Assembly: GCF_000620645.1 (NCBI RefSeq)
Contig: NZ_KK211160.1
Span: 310,001 to 374,000, forward strand
DNA length: 64,000 nucleotides
DNA from: Nocardioides sp. URHA0032
GTDB lineage: Bacteria > Actinomycetota > Actinomycetes > Propionibacteriales > Nocardioidaceae
Reading direction: 5' to 3'
Below, piece by piece: positions 50,507 through 59,434 of this stretch (positions within the stretch are counted from its first letter, which is position 1; each line of letters starts with the position of its first letter). Both the position numbers and the translations under genes were made by a program. Below the pieces are notes generated by a model. It was not told the DNA's origin, did not search any database, and saw only the letters and a program-made list of their open reading frames with translations.

Positions 50507-51562
50507 GTGGTCCGACGGGTCCGTCTGGGGCGCCGCCATGACCTCGGCCGACCCCTGCCCCGGCGAGGGTTGCGCTGGGCGGGGCCGCCGCCACTCCTGC
50601 TGATCGCGACCGTGGCTGCGCTGGCGGTCGCGCCGTTCGTCGACGACGACCCGCAGCCGCCGGCGCAGATCACCACCACGTCGATGACGACCTCGGCCCG
50701 CGCCGTCGAGCCGCGCACGCCCGACCCGCAGCGGGTGGCGGGCGGCCAGGGGACCCACGGCGTCGCGCCCGTGCACCTCAAGCCTGCGGCCGTCGGGGTC
50801 GCCAGCTTCAACATGTTCCGCCGGCTCTCGACCGCGCATGCCCACCAGGACGCGATGCGGCTGACCCGGCACCCCGGGGTCGACGTGGTCGGCTGGCAAG
50901 AGGCGGACCGGTTCGCCGGGGCGCTGCACGACCTGCCCGGCTGGCAGACCAGGACCTTCCCCTTCGGCCAGCGGCACTCCGAGCTCGCGGTGTCGTGGCG
51001 GGCCTCGGAGTTCCGGCTCGTCGCCGCGCGCCAGCGCCAGGTCGCGTTCGGCGTGAGCTACCGCGAGGGCCGGTATCCGTTCGGCAACCGGTTGGTTGTC
51101 ACCGTCACGCTGCAGCACCGGCTCACCGGCCGGCTGCTCACCGTCGTCGACGCCCACCTCCCGCAGAAGATCGAGGACTTCGCGCGGCCGGGCCGGTGGA
51201 CGCCGACGATCAACGCCTACCGGGCCCGCAACCAGCTGCACCGCATCGCCGACATCTGGAAGCAGGTGCCCGGGCGCTGGATCGTCGGCACGGGCGACTA
51301 CAACTTCGACGCCCGCGCGGATGCCGTGCACCACCTCTCGAGCGCGCCGCGGGCGACGCTGGGACCGATCGCGATCTCGTCGTACATGAAGCTCGGGATG
51401 GACGTCCCGCCCACCTACCCGGAGAACGGCCGCAACATCGACTACGTCTGGGCCGACCGTCAGGCGTACGCCGAGGGGCGGATCCGGTTCGCCGGCCAGT
51501 GGGTGCTCGGCGGATTCAACAGCGACCACAACGCGCTGCTCGCGCGACTGGTGCTGTCCTAG
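50507..51562 (+). CDS. Exported or membrane-anchored EEP-family phosphatase/nuclease
   Basis: 351 residues, GTG start. Basic N-terminus and a hydrophobic segment (LLLIATVAALAVAPF near 30-44) suggest export or an anchor. Endonuclease/exonuclease/phosphatase fold: ASFNMFR near residue 100, GWQEADRF near 127, GTGDYNFD near 263 and the end SDHNALLAR. Substrate, DNA or phospholipid, cannot be told. Converges with the MBL gene with a four-base overlap. Confidence 0.83.
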   Translation: MVRRVRLGRRHDLGRPLPRRGLRWAGPPPLLLIATVAALAVAPFVDDDPQPPAQITTTSMTTSARAVEPRTPDPQRVAGGQGTHGVAPVHLKPAAVGVASFNMFRRLSTAHAHQDAMRLTRHPGVDVVGWQEADRFAGALHDLPGWQTRTFPFGQRHSELAVSWRASEFRLVAARQRQVAFGVSYREGRYPFGNRLVVTVTLQHRLTGRLLTVVDAHLPQKIEDFARPGRWTPTINAYRARNQLHRIADIWKQVPGRWIVGTGDYNFDARADAVHHLSSAPRATLGPIAISSYMKLGMDVPPTYPENGRNIDYVWADRQAYAEGRIRFAGQWVLGGFNSDHNALLARLVLS

Positions 51563-52323
51563 AACGAGAGCCGCACGCCGGGCTCCGCGAGCAGTGCGCT
51601 GACCTCGGCCTGGCCCGCCATGGCCTCGAGGAACCGCTGCCCCGGTGTGGTGAACAGCCGCTCGTGGTTGGCCTTCGCGACCCGGCGCAGGCCGACCGGC
51701 CAGAACGTCCCCCAGTGCACCGGGACCGCGACGGTCGCGCCGACGGCGAGCACCGCGGCTGCGCCGTCGACCGGGTTCATGTGGCCGTCCTCGAGGGTCG
51801 GACCCCACCCGCCGATCGGGACCAGAGCCAGGTCGACGTGGCCGACCTTCCCCATGTCCGGGCGCAGCTCGGTGTCGCCGGGGAACCAGAACGAGCGGTC
51901 GCCGCCGTCGACCCGGAACCCCAGCGCCGGTCCGGTCACCTTCGTGTGCGGGCCGCGGCCGCCGTCGTGGGTCGCGGGCAGCACCGTGACGGTCACGCCG
52001 GCGACCTCGAGCACGTCGCCGGGGGCGACGGGCTGCACGCGATCGGCGCCCATCGACCGCAGCAGCGACTCCCCGCCGCGCGGCACCAGGATCGGCAGCT
52101 CGCGGCCGAAGCGGCGCAGCGACGGCAGGTGCAGGTGGTCGTGGTGGAGGTGCGAGATCAGCACCACGTCGGCCTCGAACGCGCGGGCGGCCGGGCGGGC
52201 GGCGTACCGCCGCAGGTGCAGTAGCCGGTCGCCCAGCAGGGGGTCGGTCGCGACCCGCGCGCCACCGATCTCGACGGTCGTCGAGGCGTGCCCCCACCAG
52301 GTGAGGGCGAGGCCGGTGCTCAC
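51559..52323 (-). CDS. MBL-fold hydrolase, UlaG-like
   Basis: 254 residues. Metal motif ISHLHHDHLHLPSL (HxHxDH, reading HLHHDH) near residue 57; PATHDGGRG near 115, FPGDTELR near 147 and VPVHWGTFWP near 202 carry the other ligands. Resembles UlaG and N-acyl-PE phospholipase D relatives. The start overlaps the next gene by four bases. Confidence 0.88.
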   Translation of the reverse strand: MSTGLALTWWGHASTTVEIGGARVATDPLLGDRLLHLRRYAARPAARAFEADVVLISHLHHDHLHLPSLRRFGRELPILVPRGGESLLRSMGADRVQPVAPGDVLEVAGVTVTVLPATHDGGRGPHTKVTGPALGFRVDGGDRSFWFPGDTELRPDMGKVGHVDLALVPIGGWGPTLEDGHMNPVDGAAAVLAVGATVAVPVHWGTFWPVGLRRVAKANHERLFTTPGQRFLEAMAGQAEVSALLAEPGVRLSF

Positions 52324-53069
52324 GGTTGGACTGTAGTGCGCGTGCCGGCGACCGCCTGGCCGTCGACCTCGGCGTCCAGTCCGGCCGCCGCCATCAGCGC
52401 CGCACTGACGGCCGCCTGACGGTCGCTGGACTCGACGAGCACCCGACCCCCCGGCGCGAGCCAGTCGGGCGCCCCCGCGATCACCCGGCGCTGCACGTCG
52501 AGCCCGTCGGCGCCGCCGTCGAGGGCGACCCGGTGCTCGTGGTCGCGGGCCTCGGGCGGCATCGTCGCGATCGCGTCGGTCGGCACGTACGGCGCGTTGG
52601 CGACGATGACCGTCACCCGGCCGCGGAGGTCGTCCGGCAGCGCGTCGTACAGGTCACCCTCGTGGACGCGCGGCACGTTGCGTCTCGCGCAGGCGACCGC
52701 GGCCGGGTCGATGTCGGCGGCGTGCAGCTCGATGCCGGGGACGGCTGCGAGGACTGCGGCCCCGAGGGCGCCCGTCCCGCAACAGAGGTCGACGACCACG
52801 TCGCCGGCGTGCAGGCCGGCGGCGGCCGCGTCGACCAGTGCCCTCGAGCGCTGGCGGGGCACGAACACCCCGCGAGCCACCGCGATCCGCAGCCCGCAGA
52901 ACTCGGCGTACCCGACCACCTGCTCCAGGGGCTCGCCCCCGACCCGACGGGCGACCATCGCGGCGAGCGCGTCCTCGTCCGCTGCCTCGCGCAGGAGCAG
53001 CGCGGCCTCCTCCTCGGCGAAGACGCACCCCGCCGCCCGGAGGGTGGCTGTGAGGACGTCGGCATCCAT
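52320..53069 (-). CDS. PrmC-related protein N5-glutamine methyltransferase (TIGR03704-like)
   Basis: 249 residues from the ATG at 53069. Motif I VVDLCCGTGALG near residue 92, and NAPYVPT near residue 153 in place of NPPY of PrmC, which is the mark of this subfamily. The N-terminal helical domain is PrmC-like (VVGYAEFCGLRI...PRQRS). It may modify a release factor or another protein; not proven. Translationally coupled to the MBL hydrolase. Confidence 0.85.
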   Translation of the reverse strand: MDADVLTATLRAAGCVFAEEEAALLLREAADEDALAAMVARRVGGEPLEQVVGYAEFCGLRIAVARGVFVPRQRSRALVDAAAAGLHAGDVVVDLCCGTGALGAAVLAAVPGIELHAADIDPAAVACARRNVPRVHEGDLYDALPDDLRGRVTVIVANAPYVPTDAIATMPPEARDHEHRVALDGGADGLDVQRRVIAGAPDWLAPGGRVLVESSDRQAAVSAALMAAAGLDAEVDGQAVAGTRTTVQP

Positions 53070-53085
53070 GGCCGATGATGCTCCC

Positions 53086-53445
53086 ATGCCGAGCGTCTCC
53101 ACCCAGATCACCTACATCGTGGTCGGGTACGCCGTCCTCGTCGCGGTGCTCGCGCTCGTCATCGCTCTGCGTCGCCGGGAGCGGCCGCGCTGGCTGGACC
53201 AGATGGTGTGGATGCTCGAGCTGCTGCTCATCGTCCGGGCCCTCGCCGGCCTCGGCCCGCTGGTGGGTGACGACGAGCCCGACTCGACCTCGACGTACGT
53301 CGGCTACCTGATCGCGTCGATCTGCGTGCTGCCGATCGCGATGAAGTCGATCGAGGGCGATCGGGCCGTCTGGTCGTCGGCGGTCGTCGCGGTCGCCGCG
53401 CTCGCGATCGGCGTGATCGCCGTACGACTGGAGATGACCGCATGA
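53086..53445 (+). CDS. Small integral membrane protein (119 aa)
   Basis: Three or four hydrophobic helices (YIVVGYAVLVAVLALVIAL first), short polar loops, and the late acidic loop GDDEPDSTST. Divergent from the methyltransferase with only 16 bases between the starts. The next gene overlaps by four bases and is also a small membrane protein; the pair may form a complex. No family assigned. Confidence 0.7.
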   Translation: MPSVSTQITYIVVGYAVLVAVLALVIALRRRERPRWLDQMVWMLELLLIVRALAGLGPLVGDDEPDSTSTYVGYLIASICVLPIAMKSIEGDRAVWSSAVVAVAALAIGVIAVRLEMTA

Positions 53446-53843
53446 GCACCCGCTCGGGGCCGCACAAGGTCCTGCTCGCGTTCTACGCCCTGTTCACCCT
53501 CGCCGCCGGTGCGCGGGCGCTCGTCCAGCTGACCACGCAGTACGACGAGGCGCCGGTCGCGTACTGGCTCTCGCTCGCGGCGGCGGTCACCTACGCGCTC
53601 GGGTGGTACGCGATCCGCGAGGCGTCGGCCGGCCGCACGGGATTCGCGAGCGTGATGCTCTGGATCGAGCTGGCGGGCGTGCTCACCGTCGGCACGCTGA
53701 GCATCGCGGTCGAGCGCTGGTTCCCCGACGCGTCGGTGTGGTCGGACTACGGCATCGGCTACGGCTTCGTGCCCGCGGTGCTGCCGATCGCCGGCCTGCT
53801 GTGGCTGCGGCGGCAGAAGCAGGACACTCGCACGAATCTGTAA
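53442..53843 (+). CDS. Small integral membrane protein (133 aa)
   Basis: Four hydrophobic helices (LLAFYALFTLAAGARALVQL first), with basic ends. Overlaps the preceding gene (ATGA). It resembles DUF-type four-helix actinobacterial membrane proteins of unknown role. The downstream KstR-type site begins within its last codons. Confidence 0.68.
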   Translation: MSTRSGPHKVLLAFYALFTLAAGARALVQLTTQYDEAPVAYWLSLAAAVTYALGWYAIREASAGRTGFASVMLWIELAGVLTVGTLSIAVERWFPDASVWSDYGIGYGFVPAVLPIAGLLWLRRQKQDTRTNL

Positions 53844-53852
53844 CGTGTTCTA
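53839..53852 (+). promoter_or_regulatory. KstR-type operator
   Basis: TGTAACGTGTTCTA fits TnnAACnnGTTnnA, 11 bases before the flavin oxidoreductase start. Confidence 0.72.
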
Positions 53853-53862
53853 GATTCGGCTC

Positions 53863-55047
53863 GTGACCGACGTCTTCGCCCCCGCGACCCTGGGCCCGGT
53901 GCGGCTGCGCAACCGGACCGTCAAGGCCGCCACCTTCGAGGGCCGCACGCCCGAGGGGCAGGTCACCGACGAGCTGATCGAGTACCACGCGTCGGTCACC
54001 CGCGGCGGCGTCGGCCTCACCACGGTCGCGTACCTCGCGATCGCGCCGGAGGGCCGCACCCACCGCGAGCAGATCGTCGTGGGCGAGCACTCGCTGGCCG
54101 GGCTGCAGCGGCTCACCGACGCGATCCACGCGACCGGCGCCGCGATCGCCGGCCAGGTGGGGCACGCCGGCCCGGTCGCCAACGGCCGGTCCAACGGGGT
54201 CAAGGCGCTCAGCGCGTCGCGGATGCCGAGCCCGCTGTCGATGCAGATGATCGGGTCGGCCTCCGAGGCGGACCTGACCCGGATCACCCGGGCGTACGTC
54301 AGTGCCGCCCGGACGCTGGTCCGGGCCGGCTTCGACGTGCTCGAGCTGCACATGGCGCACAGCTACCTGATCTCCTCCTTCCTCGCGCCCGGGCTGAACC
54401 GCCGCAAGGACCGGTGGGGCGGCTCGCTGGAGAACCGCGCCCGGCTGGGGCGCCAGGTCGCGCGCGCCGTACGCGACGAGGTGGGTGCGGAGGTGGCGCT
54501 CACGGCCAAGGTCTCGCTCTCCGACGGGTTCAAGGGTGGGGTCACGACCGAGGAGGGGCTGGCGTACGCGCAGCTGCTCGAGGCCGACGGATGCCTGGAC
54601 GCGCTGCAGATGAGCGGCGGCTCGTCGCTGATGAACCCGATGTACCTGTTCCGCGGTGAGGCCCCGGTCTCGGAGTTCGCCTCGACCATGCCGCTCGTCG
54701 TACGACTCGGCATGAAGACCCCGGTCGGCAAGGGCTTCCTCAAGAGCTACCCGTTCGAGGAGGCCTACTTCCGGGAGAAGGCGCTGCGGTTCCGCGCCGG
54801 GCTGTCCCTGCCGTTGATGCTGCTCGGCGGCATCAACCGCCGCGACACGATGGAGCAGGCGGTGGCCGACGGCTTCGACTTCGTGGCGATGGGCAGGGCG
54901 CTGCTCCGCGAGCCCGACCTGGTCGACCGGCTCCAGTCCGAGCAGGCCGACGCGGGCGTCTGCATCCACTGCAACCGCTGCATGCCGACCATCTACTCCG
55001 GGACCCGCTGCCCGGTCATCACGGCGGCGCCCCTTCCGCGAAACTAG
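53863..55047 (+). CDS. NADH:flavin oxidoreductase with C-terminal cysteine cluster
   Basis: 394-residue OYE-type barrel. N-terminal FAPATLGPVRLRNRTVKAA; HMAHSYLISSFLAPGLNRRKDRWGGS near residue 165 is typical of the 2,4-dienoyl-CoA reductase side of the family. The last 30 residues contain CIHCNRCMPTIYSGTRC, a pattern like the iron-sulfur ligands of dienoyl-CoA reductase but without the FAD/NADPH domains. Likely reduces an unsaturated steroid or CoA intermediate, using a separate electron donor. KstR-type operator upstream. Confidence 0.87.
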   Translation: MTDVFAPATLGPVRLRNRTVKAATFEGRTPEGQVTDELIEYHASVTRGGVGLTTVAYLAIAPEGRTHREQIVVGEHSLAGLQRLTDAIHATGAAIAGQVGHAGPVANGRSNGVKALSASRMPSPLSMQMIGSASEADLTRITRAYVSAARTLVRAGFDVLELHMAHSYLISSFLAPGLNRRKDRWGGSLENRARLGRQVARAVRDEVGAEVALTAKVSLSDGFKGGVTTEEGLAYAQLLEADGCLDALQMSGGSSLMNPMYLFRGEAPVSEFASTMPLVVRLGMKTPVGKGFLKSYPFEEAYFREKALRFRAGLSLPLMLLGGINRRDTMEQAVADGFDFVAMGRALLREPDLVDRLQSEQADAGVCIHCNRCMPTIYSGTRCPVITAAPLPRN

Positions 55048-55058
55048 AACATGTTCTA
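55045..55058 (+). promoter_or_regulatory. KstR-type operator, perfect palindrome
   Basis: TAGAACATGTTCTA, inside the 16-base palindrome CTAGAACATGTTCTAG; 11 bases before the DapB-like gene start. Confidence 0.8.
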
Positions 55059-55068
55059 GGTTGACCGC

Positions 55069-56154
55069 ATGGCAGAACCACTGAAGGTCGTCGTCTGGTC
55101 CACGGGCACCGTCGGGCGGCACGCGATCGCCGGCATCGACGCGCACCCGGACCTCGAGCTGGTCGGGGTGTGGGTGTCGAACCCCGCCAAGCACGGCAAG
55201 GACGCCGGCGAGCTGGCCGAGCTGGGCCGCGAGCTCGGGGTCCCGGCGACCACGGACCGCGACGAGCTGCTGGCGATGAAGCCGGACGCGATCGTGCACA
55301 CCGCGATGACCGACGACCGGGTGTTCGAGGCCATCGAGGACCTGACCGGGTTCCTCGAGGCGGGGGTGAACGTGACCTCGAGCGGCCCGGTGCTGCTGCA
55401 GTGGCCGGAGCAGATCCTGCCGCCGGAGCTGATGGAGCGGATCACCAAGGCCGGGGAGCGGACCGGAGCGAGCCTGCACGTCAACGGCATCGACCCGGGC
55501 TTCGCGAACGACGTGCTGCCGCTGGTCCTCACCAGCCTCAGCCAGCGCATCGACGAGGTGCGGGTCATGGAGATCTGCGACTACTCGACGTACTACCAGC
55601 CGGTCGTGATGAACGACCTGTTCGGCTTCGGCAAGCCGATGGACCAGCCCGGGTTCCTCTTCGCGCCCGGGATCCTGAGCATGGCCTGGGGCAGCGTGGT
55701 CCGGCAGCTCGCCGCCGGGCTCGGGATCACCCTGGACGAGCCGCTGACCGAGGACGTCGACCGACGCCCGGCGGAGGTCGACACCGAGAGCGTGTCGGGC
55801 GAGGTGAAGGCCGGCACCATGGGCGCCGTCCGGTTCCAGGTGATCGGCAAGGTCGAGGGCGTGCCCCGCGTCGTGCTCGACCACATCACCCGTACGGCGC
55901 CCGACCAGGTGCCCGAGTGGCCGACCCCGCCCGAGGGTGACGGCTGCTACCGCATCGTGATCAAGGGAGAGCCCTTCATGCAGTGCGACTTCGTCCACCA
56001 CGGCGAGCACGGCGACCACAACGTGTCCGGGATGATCGTCACCGCGCAGCGGATCGTGAACACGGTCCCGGCCGTGGTCGCGGCGAAGGGCGGCCTGGTG
56101 ACCGCGCTCGACCTGCCGCTGGTGACCGGGAAGGGCCTGGTGAGCAAGGCATGA
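55069..56154 (+). CDS. DapB-like NAD(P)H-dependent dehydrogenase
   Basis: 361 residues. N-terminal Rossmann domain with VVWSTGTVGRHAIAGIDA (GxGxxG-like) and VTSSGPVLLQWPE; a C-terminal alpha/beta substrate domain follows. Matches the dihydrodipicolinate-reductase-like family that acts on amino or keto acids in catabolic operons. First gene after the perfect operator; overlaps the next gene by four bases. Confidence 0.85.
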   Translation: MAEPLKVVVWSTGTVGRHAIAGIDAHPDLELVGVWVSNPAKHGKDAGELAELGRELGVPATTDRDELLAMKPDAIVHTAMTDDRVFEAIEDLTGFLEAGVNVTSSGPVLLQWPEQILPPELMERITKAGERTGASLHVNGIDPGFANDVLPLVLTSLSQRIDEVRVMEICDYSTYYQPVVMNDLFGFGKPMDQPGFLFAPGILSMAWGSVVRQLAAGLGITLDEPLTEDVDRRPAEVDTESVSGEVKAGTMGAVRFQVIGKVEGVPRVVLDHITRTAPDQVPEWPTPPEGDGCYRIVIKGEPFMQCDFVHHGEHGDHNVSGMIVTAQRIVNTVPAVVAAKGGLVTALDLPLVTGKGLVSKA

Positions 56155-56957
56155 CCATCCTCGACCGCTTTGCGATCCCCGGCCAGGTCGCGATCGTCAC
56201 GGGCGCCGGCCGCGGGCTCGGCGCAGGCACGGCCGTCGCCCTCGCCGAGGCGGGCGCCGACGTCCTCATCTCCGCGCGCACGGAGCGCCAGCTGGACCGG
56301 GTCGCCGAGCAGGTCCGCGCCGCCGGACGGCGGTGCCTCGTCGTACCGGCCGACCTCAGCGACCTGGACGCCGTCGCCGGCCTCGCGCAGGCGGCGTACG
56401 ACGAGTTCGGCCGGCTCGACACGGTCGTGAACAACGTCGGCGGCACGTTCCCGACCGAGTTCCTCAAGACCAGCAACGAGTTCCTCAACGAGGCGTTCGC
56501 GTTCAACGTCACCACCGCCCATGCGCTGACCAGGGCGGCCGTGCCGCTGATGCTGCAGGACGACGACGGCGCCCAGAAGAGCGTCGTCACGATCAGCTCG
56601 ATGATGGGCCGGACGGCGGACCGCGGCTTCATCGCCTACGGCACCGCCAAGGCCGCGCTCGCGCACTGGACCAAGATGGCCGCCCGGGACCTCGCGCCGC
56701 GGATCCGCGTCAACGGGATCTACGTCGGCTCGATCATGACCAGCGCCCTCGAGTACGTCGCCGGCCAGCCCGAGATGATGAGCCAGCTCGAGACGAAGAC
56801 GCCGCTCGGCCGCGTCGGCGAGCCCGAGGACATCGCGGCCGGTGTCCTCTACCTCGCCTCGAAGGCCGGGCAGTACGTCACCGGCAAGCTGCTCGAGATC
56901 GACGGCGGCATCCAGCAACCGACCCTCGACCTCGGGTTCCCGGACATCGCGCCGTAG
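56151..56957 (+). CDS. SDR-family oxidoreductase
   Basis: 268 residues. TGAGRGLG at residues 17-24, NNVGG near 95, serine in ISSMMGR, catalytic tyrosine and lysine in YGTAKAAL near 162, and the end GKLLEIDGGI. A full, canonical classical SDR, FabG-like. It shares the KstR-type transcript with its neighbours and probably oxidises or reduces a hydroxyl/keto group of the same pathway. Confidence 0.92.
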   Translation: MTILDRFAIPGQVAIVTGAGRGLGAGTAVALAEAGADVLISARTERQLDRVAEQVRAAGRRCLVVPADLSDLDAVAGLAQAAYDEFGRLDTVVNNVGGTFPTEFLKTSNEFLNEAFAFNVTTAHALTRAAVPLMLQDDDGAQKSVVTISSMMGRTADRGFIAYGTAKAALAHWTKMAARDLAPRIRVNGIYVGSIMTSALEYVAGQPEMMSQLETKTPLGRVGEPEDIAAGVLYLASKAGQYVTGKLLEIDGGIQQPTLDLGFPDIAP

Positions 56958-56967
56958 GGTCCGACCC

Positions 56968-58023
56968 GTGACCACGACCTCCACGGCGCACGCCGTCTCG
57001 CCGGACTCGGGCGAGCACTGGAGCAAGGAAGGCGCGTGGCGGGTGGCCGACGGGATCCACCGGATCCCGCTGCCGCTGCCGATGGACGGGCTCAAGGCCG
57101 TCAACGTGTACGCGATCGAGACCGACGACGGCCTCACGCTGATCGACGGCGGCTGGTCGATCGAGGTCGCCCGCGACCTGCTCGAGCGCTGCCTGCGCGA
57201 CATCGGTTTCGGCTTCGGCGACATCCGGCGCTTCCTGGTCACCCACATCCACCGCGACCACTACACGCTGGCGACCGTGCTCGGCCACGAGTACGCCGCC
57301 GACGTCGCGCTCGGCCTCGACGAGAAGCCGGGCCTGGACCTGCTCAACGGCAAGCTCGAGCTCACCGGCAACCCGTTCCTCGACGTGCTGCGTACCGCCG
57401 GCGCGCACGAGGTCGCCGACCAGTGGGCGGCCGGTCCGGCCGAGCTGCCGGACCCGGCGTGGTGGCAGTACCCGCACACCTGGCTCGTGGGCGACCAGCG
57501 GATCGCGGTCGGCGACCGCACCCTGGACGCCGTGCACACGCCCGGCCACACGCCCGGCCACTTCGTGTTCGCCGAGCAGGCCGCCGGCCTGCTCTTCGCG
57601 GGCGACCACGTGCTGCCGACGATCACGCCGTCGATCGGCTTCACGGTGCCGGCCGTGGCCGACCCGCTCGGCGACTTCATGGCCTCGCTCACCAAGGTGC
57701 GCGCGCTGCCCGACCTGACGATCCTGCCCGCGCACGGTCCGGTCGCGCCGTCCTCGCACGCCCGGGTGGACGAGCTCCTCGTGCACCACGAGAAGCGGCT
57801 CGACCTCAGCCTCGCCGCCCTCGCCGGTGGCCCGCTCACCGGGCACCAGGTCGCCCACCACCTGCCGTGGACCCGCCACGACCACGCGTACGACGAGCTG
57901 GACCTCTTCGCCCAGGGGATGGCCTCGATGGAGACCAAGGCGCACCTGGACCTGCTCGTCGCGCAGGGCCGGGCGAGCGCCGAGCACACCGCGGACGGCG
58001 TGCGCTACTCCGCTACCGGCTGA
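56968..58023 (+). CDS. MBL-fold hydrolase
   Basis: 351 residues from the GTG at 56968. Metal motif THIHRDHYT near residue 93; TPGHTPGH near 193 and FAGDHVLP near 212 complete the site. C-terminal helices from 260 on match the hydrolase relatives with a winged-helix-like tail. Last gene of the cluster; may open a lactone or cleave a thioester. Its stop overlaps the converging acetyltransferase by 11 bases. Confidence 0.88.
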   Translation: MTTTSTAHAVSPDSGEHWSKEGAWRVADGIHRIPLPLPMDGLKAVNVYAIETDDGLTLIDGGWSIEVARDLLERCLRDIGFGFGDIRRFLVTHIHRDHYTLATVLGHEYAADVALGLDEKPGLDLLNGKLELTGNPFLDVLRTAGAHEVADQWAAGPAELPDPAWWQYPHTWLVGDQRIAVGDRTLDAVHTPGHTPGHFVFAEQAAGLLFAGDHVLPTITPSIGFTVPAVADPLGDFMASLTKVRALPDLTILPAHGPVAPSSHARVDELLVHHEKRLDLSLAALAGGPLTGHQVAHHLPWTRHDHAYDELDLFAQGMASMETKAHLDLLVAQGRASAEHTADGVRYSATG

Positions 58024-58468
58024 GCCGCATCGGGGTGTGCGGGATCCCGTCCTCGAGGAACTCCGGTCCGTCGACCTCGAACCCGAGAGACGCGTACCAA
58101 CGCACCAGCGGCGACTGCGCGTCGAGGACGACGTCACGGCCCTTCGAGACGTCCAACGCGGTCCTCATGATCAGGTCTGCCCAGCCGCGTCCACGGGCAT
58201 CGGGCGCGAGGAGGACGCGACCGATCCGCCAGGTCTCGCCCTCGTCGAGCACCCGGCCGTAGCCGAGCAGCGCGTCGTCGATGGTCAGGAGCACGTGCCT
58301 GGTCTCCGGGTCGACGTCCCGGGCGTCGAGATCGGGGTAGGGACACTGCTGCTCTACGACGAAGACGTCCTGCCGCAGCTTGCAGATCGCGTACACCGCA
58401 TAGGGATCGAGCCGGTCGAAGGGAACCGCGACGGCCCTCAGCGGAGGAATGCCAGTGTGCTTCGCCAT
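58013..58468 (-). CDS. ElaA-type GNAT acetyltransferase
   Basis: 151 residues from the ATG at 58468. LDPYAVYAICKLRQDVFVVEQQCPYPDLD is the ElaA signature; the acetyl-CoA loop is LLAPDARGRGWADLIM near residue 98. Substrate unknown. Its start lies inside the upstream esterase gene's 3' end (31-base overlap), so the two are coupled. Confidence 0.88.
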   Translation of the reverse strand: MAKHTGIPPLRAVAVPFDRLDPYAVYAICKLRQDVFVVEQQCPYPDLDARDVDPETRHVLLTIDDALLGYGRVLDEGETWRIGRVLLAPDARGRGWADLIMRTALDVSKGRDVVLDAQSPLVRWYASLGFEVDGPEFLEDGIPHTPMRLSR

Positions 58469-59367
58469 GCGTCTCTCGCTTCCGGGATCAGGGGCAGCAG
58501 GGGATAGACGTGGAGGAGTCCGGGCCGCTCGACGTACGTGAGGTCCCAGCCGGCCTCGGCCGCGCGCCGCGCGAGCAGGCGGCAGCCCGGCGCGAGGGTG
58601 TCGCGCGTGCCGCAGAACGTCAGCGCCGGCGGCAGTCCGGCCAGGTCGCCCAGCGCCGGCGACACCTCCGGGCGGCCGAGGTCCTCGTGGGTGCCGGCCC
58701 ACCAGCCGGCGTACGCCTCGAGCTTCCCGAGGAAGAGCCACGGGTCGTCCGCGGAGTACGCCGCCGTCTCCGGGGTGCTGGTCGTCAGGTCCACCCAGGG
58801 CGAGTGCAGGAGCAGCCGGCCGGGCTGCGGGCCGCCGCGGTCCCGGAGCGTCAGTGCGACCGCGAGCGCGAAGCCACCGCCGGCCGAGTCCCCCGCCAGC
58901 ACCAGGTCGTCGGAGTCCGCCGCCCAGCGCTCGGTCAGGTCGGCGACCTGGTCGTGGGAGTCGCGCCACGTGTGGGCGGGCGCGAGTGGGTAGTCCGGCA
59001 GCACGATCCGCGCGTCGAGCGCGGTCGCGAGGCGCGCCAGGTAGCGGACGTGGAACGGGTCGACCCCGGCGACGTACCCGCCGCCGTGCAGGTAGACGAC
59101 GGTCCGGTGCGGGTCGCTGCCGCGCGGGGTGATCACGTACGACGGGAACTCGCCGCTCGCCCCCTTCAGCTCCTCGGTGAGGACCGAGAAGCGCTTCTCG
59201 AAGCGCGGCACCAGCTCGCGGCGGACCCCGCCCTTCGTCGTCGATCGTGCCTTCGCCTGCCACGCCAGGAGGGCGGCGCGCTCGGCCTCCGGGCTCTCGA
59301 GCTCGGCGCTGCCCCGCAGTCGGGGGAGGGCCCAGGCGAGGAGCTCGTGTCGACGGCTCGGGCGCAT
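58438..59367 (-). CDS. Alpha/beta-hydrolase, HSL-family esterase
   Basis: 309 residues from the ATG at 59367. Oxyanion motif HGGGY near residue 90, nucleophile GDSAGGG near 155, the acid in FCGTRDTLAPG near 247, and the histidine in GLLHVYPL near the end. A carboxylesterase or lipase acting on short acyl chains. Operon with the acetyltransferase. Confidence 0.92.
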   Translation of the reverse strand: MRPSRRHELLAWALPRLRGSAELESPEAERAALLAWQAKARSTTKGGVRRELVPRFEKRFSVLTEELKGASGEFPSYVITPRGSDPHRTVVYLHGGGYVAGVDPFHVRYLARLATALDARIVLPDYPLAPAHTWRDSHDQVADLTERWAADSDDLVLAGDSAGGGFALAVALTLRDRGGPQPGRLLLHSPWVDLTTSTPETAAYSADDPWLFLGKLEAYAGWWAGTHEDLGRPEVSPALGDLAGLPPALTFCGTRDTLAPGCRLLARRAAEAGWDLTYVERPGLLHVYPLLPLIPEARDAWRSTLAFLR

Positions 59368-59434
59368 GGGGGGAGTGTCACAGATCCGCGGTGGTCGGTG
59401 TCTCGTGGTCGACGATCGAGAACGAGGAGTCAGC

